Of a DNA stretch of 64,000 nt, positions 1-8,659 are shown in pieces. The notes under the pieces are model-generated. The model was not told the origin of the DNA. It did not search any database and was given only the letters and a program-made list of their open reading frames with translations. Source of the DNA: Trichoderma breve (taxonomy: Eukaryota > Ascomycota > Sordariomycetes > Hypocreales > Hypocreaceae); contig NC_079232.1 in the NCBI RefSeq assembly GCF_028502605.1, positions 5,208,001 through 5,272,000 of the forward strand, in the 5' to 3' direction. Within the stretch, counting starts at the first letter, position 1; each line of letters begins with the position of its first letter. The position numbers were made by a program, and so were the translations under genes.

Positions 1-507
1 ATACGAGTACCATCTATAGCGACTCGATACACTACCCAGCCCATCGATTTGTCTTTTAGCTGCTGCCAAGCTTGTCAATTCCGGTGTTTACACAGCCCGG
101 CGAGACGACAACAGTGACATCAGACGCTGGGTGAGTGAAGTCTTTCGAGGCCTCCGTTGAGATGAGCTGCTGCGGCTCACAATGTTATTCCCATTTCGTC
201 ACATCTCAATTTATTGGAGATTGTCTTTTGTTTTGTGTTCAGGAGAAGCAAAGTTTTAGCTTTTCCACTGCATGAAATTTAACGCTGACAATATAGCCTG
301 TCTAGTTTTTGCATTTTCAACGCCCATAGTTTACAGGGCGTCGATTCTCCGTCAGCCTGAGCGGAAACACAGACGTCTGGTATTTGTATCACACTATCTG
401 CCAGCACATCCCCCTTGCAGAGATCACAGACGTTGTTATTGTTTGCGTTTCTCGTTTCATTCCTTTGAACATCAACTTCCTTCCTTCATTACCTGCTTTT
501 CAACAAG
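1..507. other. 5' flank of the acetyltransferase gene
   Basis: No gene is supported here. Short open frames start at 272 and 384 but show no family resemblance and run out of frame into the acetyltransferase, so this is read as its promoter and leader. The window begins inside the region, so it may also hold the end of an upstream transcript. Confidence 0.5.
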
Positions 508-1141
508 ATGCCTGCTCCCGGTGTCGTCGTCCCCTTCGACATTTCACTGCACTCGCATCTCACTCCTTACCTGGCTGCGATTCACGCATCCTGCATCACT
601 CACGACCACACAATAGCCACATTTCTTCTACCACTATCACATGAAAAGCTGTTATCCTGGTGGAAAGAGCGGATTGCAGAAACAAACGATGGGAGACGAT
701 TGATGCTGCTCCTGGTGAGCGAGCTGGATCCAAGCGGCCGAATCAAAGGGCCGGAGCTCATAGGCGTCGTCATGCTATGGATGCCGTACTCAGAGACGGG
801 GTCATTTCGAGGCTATGTAGAGAAGCTGCTCATCCACAAGCATCACCGGGGGAAAGGCGGCGCGAGGGCACTGATGAGTGCGTTGGAAGCAGAGGCCCTG
901 AATCGAGGCCGGACATTGCTGGTAAGTCGCATTGATGAGTTTTGAGCCTGTTGATGCGAAGAAACCAGCCTTATGCTAACGCTTCCTCTCGTAGCTGTTG
1001 GATACGGAGAGCGGCAACCAGGCAGAAGCAGTCTTTAGTAGGCTGGGATATATCGAGCTGGGTAAGGTTCCGGGATACGGCATGAGTCCTGCGGGAGGAT
1101 TGAAGGATGGCACGTTTTTCTACAAGACTCTTGAGCTGTGA
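508..1141 (+). CDS. GNAT-family N-acetyltransferase
   Basis: Two exons (508-921 and 995-1141) give 186 residues. The 73-nt intron has a GTAAGT donor, a GCTAAC branch point at 975-980 and a TAG acceptor; both exons end on codon boundaries. The C-terminal half shows the GNAT fold: a beta-4-like segment VEKLLIHKHHRGKGGARAL with an acetyl-CoA pyrophosphate loop of type R-G-K-G-G-A-R, then LDTESGNQAEAVFSRLGY, the usual motif B. The family moves an acetyl group from acetyl-CoA to an amine; the substrate cannot be told from sequence. No signal peptide or membrane span is seen, so a cytosolic enzyme is likely. An ending at the first in-frame stop after 921 would lose motif B, which supports the intron. 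Confidence 0.85.
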
Positions 1142-2410
1142 CCTGAAAATATCTATTTGGCGGACCAAGGCGTGTGCTACTGAATAATGGTAATACAGCT
1201 TCAATGCTTGGAGGCTGGACCGGCGGTGATACAAGTACCCGTGGCGCAGTTGGAGGAACAAAGGCAAACCAGCAAATGGCGAGTGTCCAAGGTCGCATCC
1301 TGATGCCACGTGCGTGCTGCCATCTATGCGACTGCATACAGGCTAATGCGAGATGATTGCGTAGCTGGTGAGATATTGACTTGGCAGCGGCTGAGATTTT
1401 TGCCCTCTCTGGGGGGCCTCGGTGAGAGAAACAAGAAAGTATAGGATGTTATGAGAAAAATAGAATTTGAGAACGGAGTAGCATGGGGGATTTTTCTTTT
1501 TAAGCTTGAAATATTATTTTTGACGCCATTTGTATGCATAAAAAGGGAAAATGTATGCATGATAATAGATTCACAGATAAACACATCTTCTTCCTTACCG
1601 TGAAAACAATGACTAGAACTCATGTAATACCCTTCAACTTTTACCAACAATTCCAAGCAACATATCCTTCATTCTCCGCTGAGAATCACAAATCCTCGCA
1701 ACGAGGCGGAGGAAAACAACAAGCTTACTTGCTGGCACAACACGCTTCTTTCTACGGCAGCGAGCTATCAAAAGTTCCGAAAACGCCCACCTTCGGAGGA
1801 CGCCGCGGTTTAGTTGATCCCTGTCTACGCAAAAAGGCACTTGCACCGAAACAATGAATCAAATCGCAAATCCAACGTCGTATTATCACTTATTAGGTAG
1901 TGCTTCTCAGCAGAATTACAAACAATTCGCTGCCCTCCTCCCAAGAAATCAACCAAAAAACACCAGTCCCAATCTGGTGCCGAATAACGAAGCTGAAGCT
2001 CATGATATCGCTCCCCCCGCCGCCCTTTGCTAGACTGGGGTGGGTTCTCGGACCTTTGCTCGATATGGCATGTCAAAAGGGCTATTTTGACAATCCTTTT
2101 TTTTTTCTCTCCCTCCTTCTGTCTTGCTTGACAAGGGCCCGTGCAGGTCCGCCATTGACGGACTGTCGGTATAGCATGCCGCTTTCTGCAAGTCCAAAAA
2201 ATGCTCCATAGCGGAGGATCGTTTGTATGTACGTGTAGCCAAGACAGACCGGGATGAGAATCGGTTTGACGTCTATAAAGCCATGGGTGCGACTGAGATG
2301 TGGACGATCTTTTCTTCTTCTTTTTCCCTTTTCCCTTCCTCAGCTTGCTTGCTCGTCTGTGCAGTTCCAGGAATCAATCAGTATTTAGTTAATCCCGACA
2401 TTCTGAAGCC
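1142..2410. other. Intergenic region before RNase T2
   Basis: About 1.27 kb without a credible gene. Short frames on both strands lack family resemblance. It contains an AT-rich stretch (about 1440-1630), an oligo-T run near 2099 and, at the right end, the likely RNase T2 promoter. Confidence 0.5.
2274..2280 (+). promoter_or_regulatory. Candidate TATA box of RNase T2
   Basis: TATAAAG lies 137 nt upstream of the RNase T2 start codon, followed by a pyrimidine-rich leader (2309-2345), a common layout for well-expressed secreted-protein genes in ascomycetes. Position and match only; no start site is known. Confidence 0.4.
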
Positions 2411-3632
2411 ATGTATCGCAACACTTTGGCTGTGCTTGCCAGCGCCCAGCTTGCCGCTGCTGGGCTGTACCCCAACATGACGCCCGACAACCACACCTGC
2501 ATCTTGAGTATGTTGCTTTGTATGATTTAGTATCAATTGAATGGTATGACTAACTTTCTCGATAGCCGACCCAGTCTTGTCCTGCTCAGAGAACGCGGTG
2601 CCCGAAAAGGTGGACTCTTGCTGCACCGAGACTTTTGGAGGACTGGTGGTATGTCCAGCAACCATCTTACACAATTGTACAACGGCAAAGGATTTCGAGC
2701 TCAATTACTGATTCGATCAATTTTTACAGCTCCAAACTCAATTCTGGGACACCAACACCGGTCTCGAAGCCCAGGGACAGCTGCTGCCTCCCTACACCTG
2801 GACCATCCACGGTCTCTGGCCTGGTCAGTATAAGCTGTCTCTCTTCATGCCATCCTGAGTCTGACCATGTCAATTAGATTTCTGCAACGGCAGCTACACT
2901 CAATACTGCGATCTCAGGTATGTTCATGCTGCTACCAACTGCGTTCTATCAAGCAGCATCTGATTATCGTGTAATAGCCGCCAATACGATCCCAGCCCTG
3001 CTCCCAACACCACCAATGGCAAGCCTGACGGCACCCCTGTGCCAAAATACACAGGCGAGTCGATCGAGGCCTGGTTCGAGCCTTACGGAAAGATGGATCT
3101 CCTCGCCTACATGAAGAAATACTGGATCAACCAGTACGCCCCCAACTGGGAGCTCTGGGCTCACGAGTTCTCCAAGCACGCCACCTGCTTCTCGACCTTT
3201 GACAAGGAGTGCTACGGGCCAAAGGCCAACGAGCACGACGACCTCTTCCAGTTCTTCGAGACCGTCATCGCCTACTATAAGGTCCTCCCCACCTGGGGCT
3301 GGCTCTCCGCCGCCAACATCCGCCCTTCCAACACCACCTCCTACTCCCTCTCCGACGTCCAGGATGCTCTGACCCTTGGATACGGCGCCGTCCCCTTCAT
3401 CGGCTGCGGTGGCCCCAAGTACAACCAGACCGAGGCCGGCAAGGGATCTCTCGACAATGGCGGCACTCAGCTCAACGAGGTCTGGTACTACTACCACGTC
3501 TATGGTTCTCCTCAGCGCAACCAGGGCCTGCGTGTCCCTGCCGACATTGCTGGCGGCTCTGTGTCGTCTTGCGCAAAGACTCCTGGTGCCATTTGGTACT
3601 ATGAGCGTGCCGCTGGTAGCGAGACTGCTTAA
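2411..3632 (+). CDS. Secreted ribonuclease T2
   Basis: Five exons (2411-2507, 2566-2648, 2730-2823, 2878-2917, 2978-3632) give 322 residues; all four introns have GT..AG ends and keep the frame. The N-terminus MYRNTLAVLASAQLAAAG is a signal peptide. Both catalytic segments of the RNase T2 family are present: CAS1 as WTIHGLWPD (catalytic His), split by intron 3 just after Pro, and CAS2 as HEFSKHATC (His, Glu-equivalent region, Lys, His). Many cysteines fit the disulphide pattern of fungal T2 enzymes. The family cleaves single-stranded RNA through 2',3'-cyclic phosphates with little base preference, outside the cell or in the vacuole. In CAS2 an Ala stands where many family members have Gly (KHGTC). 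Several N-x-T/S sites suggest glycosylation. Confidence 0.93.
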
Positions 3633-3894
3633 ATCAATGCATGGATGAAAATGTAATTTGTCAAACGTGGAATGAAAACGACCCTGTCCATAGATCATAC
3701 ATAACGCCCGCTCCGCAATGGAGCATCGTGAAATAATTCTAATTTGCCAATGAAATCCTCTTCGCCTTTTCCCTCGTCCACTTTCCATCAAACATCACGA
3801 GCAACTATGTAAATAAGCAGCAGAGGCTCTAATTGTGCTCGAATGGGAGTGGCCCGCGCATCTCTTTTCGTACAAGTACATTTTCCCTCCCTCT

Positions 3895-5220
3895 TCACTC
3901 ATCCGCCAATTCCTCCACTTTGGGTGCTTCGTAAACCTTTGGCTCTTGAGGCGCCACATCCACTTGTGTATCCGTACCCGTGGTCGTGGCAGTAGTCGGT
4001 GCCACCTGTCCAGTAGCCGCAGCCATGACGGAGTTTGCCGCAACAGCCTTCGACTTCTTCTTCTTCTTCGGCTTCTCGGTCTAGAAAATTTGTTAGCGCT
4101 TTGTACAGAGATGATGATATCAGAGAAGGGGACACCAAAAAGAGAAAAGTCTTACCTCATGCCAAGCCCAAACTGGTCGGAAACTGTCCATGAAAGAGAC
4201 GTCTTCCCAGAGGTTGGGGTAGAGCCAAAGTCCAGGAGGCGCGGCAAAGTACGTAATGCAGAACAGAATAACACGGAATATGGCCATGGCGAAGAAGAGA
4301 CCAAGAAGACCCAGCATGCCCCAACTCAAGTAGTACACTCCTTGTCGAAGGACCAACGGCCACAGGGGGTACAGGACAACGGCGAAGATGATGACAAGGG
4401 CAAGGGCGGCATACAGCTGGCGCTTGACCTGGCTTCCCTCCCAGAGCCACACGTAGTACATGTCGTCTCTGGCCTCTTGCTGCTGCTCTATCCTGACATT
4501 CCACTGGCCCTTGACACGCTTGGGCTTCTTGCCGTTGGGGCCGGGTTGGGGCTCGAGCTTGGTGACTCTAAGCGCAAGCATGCTGAGGGGCAGCAGCTTA
4601 AAGGTGTTCTCCAGAGATGCTCGGTCGGTGATTTCTGGCAGCAGAGGGTTCTTCTTTCGAGCCTTTTCATATGCCGGAGACTGCAGCGCTCGCAGAGCAC
4701 GCTTCACTGTTGATTCGGTAAGCATCTACCAATGAATTGAGATTTGGCAGGGCACAATGCGGCACTCACCCTTGAACATATCTTTGCGCTCGCCATTCAG
4801 AATCGAGGTACGTGGCTTCAAGTCCTGGCTGCGCAGAAACTTGGCGACAGCAAGTCCCTTGGGGTTGGGCGGGCCAGGAGTAATGGGCTGAGGTTGGCCC
4901 TGTTGCTGATGAGGATGCGGGTGCGGGTGCGGGTGCGGGTGAGGATGGTTGTGGCCTTCGTGTCCTCCTCCCTGTTGCTGCTGCTGCTGCGCTGCGGCCT
5001 GTTGCATCTGCATCTGGCGCATTCGCGCAAACTGCTGCTGCTTGATGTGCTCGATAAATTCGGGCACAGTCATGCCAGCCTTTTGGGCATCTTCAGCGAT
5101 CTTGCGCTGGATCTGCTGGATCTGCTCGGGCGTGGGCTGCTGGCCCATGAAGCCAGGACCGGGCATGGGCATACCCATGGGCATTGCGCCTGGAGGCGGC
5201 TGCGGCGGCGGCGTGGCCAT
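3895..5220 (-). CDS. SEC62: Sec62, ER post-translational translocation subunit
   Basis: Three exons read leftward: 5220-4770, 4706-4156, 4080-3895; 395 residues. The first splice was placed to give DMFKVKRALRAL, the conserved Sec62 segment. An ATG seen right after a nearer TAG would break the frame. The N-terminus is Pro/Met/Gln-rich with a (HP)n tract near residues 92-103. Next comes the cytosolic Sec62 domain (KGLAVAKFLRSQDLKPRTS onward), then two hydrophobic spans (AALALVIIFAVVLYPLWPLV and a following LLGLFFAMAIFRVILFCITY). A Lys-rich tail (TEKPKKKKKSK) follows. In fungi Sec62 joins Sec63, Sec71 and Sec72 at the Sec61 channel to import completed proteins into the ER. It is divergent from MED21. 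Confidence 0.93.
4912..4950. repeat. GGGTGC-type hexanucleotide repeat coding His-Pro
   Basis: Near-perfect copies of a 6-bp unit (GCGGGT and variants) lie inside SEC62 exon 1 and encode alternating His-Pro on the minus strand. Flanking CAG/CTG-rich DNA encodes Gln runs. As a multiple of three it can change copy number without breaking the frame. Confidence 0.8.
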
Positions 5221-5665
5221 GGCGATGTAATGGGCTGGCGAGGATTGGGATTAATGATTGACAAGCCCGAGTCGAAGCTGAAAGGCGCAAAGATTGTCAA
5301 GAGAAAGAAACAAGCTTGAGAGAAGCACGACTGTGAATGTGTCGGCCTTGAAGCGTATTATAAAGCGAATGAGAGAAACTTGCTGTGGGCGACTGCCATC
5401 TTGAGGTCACTGCACTCAAATGGACAGATAGCAATGTGTTCACTTTCACCTGACTGGTGGACCGGATCGTTTATTCCCCGATTTCCGCGCTATCCTCCAG
5501 ATTGGCAGCTGGTTGCAGCTCCGTATTCTTAGCACTGTAACCTGCACGGTACCGGTAGCTCTCACGCATCCCACTTACGCGATAGCCTTATTGGCACCTC
5601 TTTGCATCGTGTATCAGCCTCGCAGTTATTAGTTGCTACAGTATTTGCGGTCGAAGCATTGCAAA
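5221..5665. promoter_or_regulatory. Shared divergent promoter, SEC62/MED21
   Basis: 445 bp separate the two start codons, which point away from each other. I see no further gene. The stretch must hold both promoters and leaders; an imperfect GCACGGTACCGGT palindromic patch is near 5545. Confidence 0.55.
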
Positions 5666-6232
5666 ATGGGGGATCGACTCACGCAGCTGCAAGATGCAGT
5701 TGATCAAGTATGTTGTTTTACATGACAGCACCCCGACTTTCCATTGAAGAGGAGCTCCGTTGGCTAATGGAAATCCATCTCCAGTTCGCTCAGCAGCTCG
5801 TGGCTTCTCTGCATTTCGTCCATATGAGGCACGATCTCGAGCCATTGGGCCCGAAGGACAAGATCCGCGAGCCTAAGGAGCAGGTACCAAAAGAAGGTAC
5901 GAACAACTGTGGATAGCTGCGTAGTGGTTGGCGGTCGGCTCATATGCGAACTCGCGCTGATGTTCTCGATAGTGGACGCACTCCCTCCCCAAGATTTCCG
6001 AGCCGGCCTAGTCGAGCTGGCGCGAGACCTGATCGTAAAAGAACAACAAATCGAGGTTCTCATCTCCACGTTGCCCGGTCTCGACAACAGTGAACAAGAT
6101 CAGGAACGACACATTAAAGACCTCGAGGAAGATTTAAAAACGGCCGAGGCACAGCGGGTGGAAGCTTTAAAGGAGAGAGATCACATTTTGAAACAGCTGG
6201 ACTCCACTATCCGTATCATACGGCGGCCATGA
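5666..6232 (+). CDS. MED21: Mediator complex subunit 21 (Srb7)
   Basis: Three exons (5666-5707, 5785-5896, 5973-6232) give 137 residues. It begins MGDRLTQLQDAVDQ and continues FAQQLVASLHFVHMRHDLEP, both hallmarks of fungal Med21. The conserved block ELARDLIVKEQQIEVLISTL, then PGLDNSEQDQ and a C-terminal coiled coil, follow. Med21 pairs with Med7 to form the flexible hinge of the Mediator middle module between activators and RNA polymerase II. Length matches the family. The second intron was placed at G|GTACGA..ATAG|TG, giving KEVDALPPQDF; other choices break the frame. Convergent with the HAD gene. Confidence 0.93.
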
Positions 6233-6715
6233 GCCGTGAATTCTTCTTTTAATCGACATGCTTGCTTTTACTTGGTAGCGAGGCGTTAAGGATACCTAGG
6301 TATTGGGTTATGGCTGGTTGATGGCCAGGATCACGGTAGTCAAAGCTTGGGAGATGGTCATTGTGTAACATCGCGAAAAGGAATAATATTCGATTGTATT
6401 TCATGTCTAACCTGTAACTGGTCATCCCCTCATAAATTTCATCCTCGAAACCAGCCGTGACTTCTTAGCGCATTTTGAGATCTAAGAGATTTCAAAATCT
6501 AAGAACGCATGGTTGATTTCGAAGAGATATTTGAGAGGGTGTTGCTAGTTCCAGATTAGACATGAAATAAAGATATTCTTATGGTATCTATATATCTTGA
6601 ATTCATCTATGTAAGCTATAACGGCATCTGCTCTTCTAGTAAATTGTGACTCTCGGCGCCGCTTCTATCTCTACTACCCAAAGTATAACCCTCTAAACAA
6701 ATGACATTGCACTCT
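6233..6715. other. Convergent 3' regions of MED21 and the HAD gene
   Basis: AT-rich, no gene supported. It includes a 12-bp perfect palindrome ATACCTAGGTAT at 6292-6303 and a tandem-like pair GATCTAAGAGATTTC/AAATCTAAGAAC near 6478-6505. Both flanking transcripts presumably end here. Confidence 0.5.
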
Positions 6716-7760
6716 TTAGGAGCTCTTGAAAAATTGGGGATAGACTTGTCGCAGTTCTCGCAAGTGGCGGATCTGATACTGCGATGCTTGGACTTCTGGT
6801 TGTGGGACATCTTCTTCCACCAAGTGCGCTGCCGTCCAGCCCAACTTCTTTGCAGCGGCACAGTTGGCAAAACTATCATCTGTATTCGGATGTTAGAGGT
6901 TCTGGATTCTTCATTCATAGAGATTGGCCATAGCCGTGGAGCAAAAGGGACAGCCGTACCAACAAAATAACAATCTTCCACTCTTTCCACCCCAGCGTGT
7001 TTCATGGCTTTCCGGTACATGTCTGGGTGAGGCTTGCAGACTAAGGGCATTTCGGCGTAGTCGCAGAATGTAAGACCCTCAAACTGGTCGTCAATGCCGA
7101 GCAACTTGACGACTCGCTTGCCGTGGGTGACATACGCATTCGTGAGAAGCCATACCCTTACCTTGCTCCTGTCGATATCCTCGAGCAGCTGACGCAGCTC
7201 TGGATTGGGCTTGATGATTCCCTCTAGGGGCAGAGCGTCGTCGACCTTGGTGTTGTACTCCAGAGGGTCAATCTGGTGGTGACGGACCAGTCCTTCGATG
7301 GCCAGACCATAGTTTTTGTAGTACTCCTGGTGTAGTTTGACAGCATCGTCCCAGGGGAGGTTGAGATGCTCTTCAAAGTACTTGTCAATCAGCTCGGCCA
7401 TGAGATCCTGTACTTTGCTGCCTGTCATCTAATTAGACCACGGTTGTGTCATGAGTCATATTGCTCCTTACTCCTTGGGTAGAGACAGTTGTCAATGTCG
7501 CTTGAACACCGTTAGAACTACTGCTCACATAATTTGTGACGACGATTCACTAACAAGAATAGGACCGGTTTCCCGGGGTTGGTGCCATTGGGAACAGTCA
7601 TCTTAGTGAGAAAAGAGGAGGCCGGAGATCGGTGAAATGCTCGCGTGGCGGTACCAGGAAATGCTTGCGAAAGAAAGCCGATGTTCTTGTTGCTAAAGGA
7701 AGGGCGGGGTTTAATGGCTGACCGAACTACAAGGGAGATGGGAAGCCTGTATAAACTCAT
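6716..7760 (-). CDS. HAD-superfamily pyrimidine 5'-nucleotidase (SDT1/PHM8-like)
   Basis: Four exons read leftward: 7760-7555, 7500-7472 (a 29-nt micro-exon), 7421-6960, 6879-6716; 286 residues, or 233 from the internal Met at 7601. HAD motif I, FFDIDNCLYP, is assembled across the first intron and the micro-exon. Motif II is VWLLTNA, motif III lies at KPHPDMY, and motif IV, CYFVDDSFANC, is assembled across the third intron. The family dephosphorylates nucleoside monophosphates (yeast Sdt1) or lysophosphatidate and nucleotides (Phm8). The first 50 residues of the long form are Arg/Ser-rich without acidic residues, like a mitochondrial presequence; the short form would be cytosolic. Divergent from the 865-residue protein gene. 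Confidence 0.88.
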
Positions 7761-8659
7761 CCGGCTCAGAGTGTGATGAAAAGAAATAGATCGGATCTGT
7801 CCTAAAATAAATCGAGGCTTGATGACTCTTCACCGGTACTAATGCCCGGCTAGCATGCTGCTAAATTCAGCGGCCGGCCATCTTGCGCCAAGGCAGTGGC
7901 TACATTAGGCTTGAGGTCGCTGAATAATTTGCCGCTTAAAGACAGCAACCGATTTCGAATTCTTACTGTGATGGAATATCTGGTATCAATCTGTATAGTG
8001 TATAATTTGGGCTCGTCTTTTGGAGTAGCATTTGGCACACCCTGGTTCAGTGTACCTATTCATTCATCTCTTTCAGCTGTTAATCTACGGGGGACATTCA
8101 TAGTCGGGACGCAGAAGCCTCTCATACACAACCTTAACATTGCATTGATAATAGTCCGAGTCTCAACTATACAACGCCAATTGAAGAAACTTAACAATAT
8201 ACCCAGTGACATATAATGATATTATCTGTTTCTCAGCGCGGCAACGCCTTTGGGAGAGAGATGAAGCCCTTCAATGACACTAAAGTGCTTCAAGGCGGCA
8301 GCGGGGAGCTCCAAAGGCTAGCAGGTACCCTTGTACCTGCTAGCCCCACTCTAGTAGAATTCTGCCCAAAACGAACCCTGTCACCACCTCCAAATTATTT
8401 GGCCAAACCAGCCCCAAATATCCTCCCTATTCCAACTTCCATCCTTTGCCTTCACTCCAGGCATCAGCATATCTCGATCACCCACTATGATCGAAGCATC
8501 AAAGAAGCGCACGGCTGATTGTGTATTCTGAAGAGCGCCCTTGTAGCTTCTGCCAGGAGCCGCCCTTGACCGCTCAGCGCAACGCCCTCGCGTTTCCCAC
8601 TGCGCTTTGTTGACGCGGCTATCCAAACTTTTGCTAACTTTAGGGAGCAACTGTTTGCT
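7761..8659. other. Divergent intergenic region with a hairpin
   Basis: About 0.9 kb between two divergent genes, no gene supported. It contains a 13-bp perfect inverted repeat with a 4-nt loop (8316-8345) and moderately AT-rich DNA between 7960 and 8230. The promoter of the rightward gene is probably within 8390-8659. Confidence 0.5.
8316..8345. repeat. 13-bp inverted repeat with 4-nt loop
   Basis: Arms GGCTAGCAGGTAC (8316-8328) and GTACCTGCTAGCC (8333-8345) are exact reverse complements around CCTT. It could form a hairpin or be a binding site for a dimeric factor. It contains the GGTACC-type core that recurs between genes in this window. Confidence 0.8.

Noticed and set aside
2964..3791. 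Leftward open frame of 275 codons over RNase T2
   Set aside because: It lies antisense to RNase T2 exon 5, is Gly/Val/Leu-rich without family resemblance and arises from the codon bias of the real gene. RNase T2 has catalytic motifs and consistent splicing.
3835..4713. Rightward open frame of 292 codons
   Set aside because: Antisense to SEC62 exons 2 and 3 and both introns; no recognisable domain.
4707..4725. Start or exon beginning at the ATG after a TAG in SEC62
   Set aside because: Using that acceptor shifts the frame relative to exon 1. The CAACAG acceptor 19 nt further restores the conserved DMFKVKRALRAL junction.
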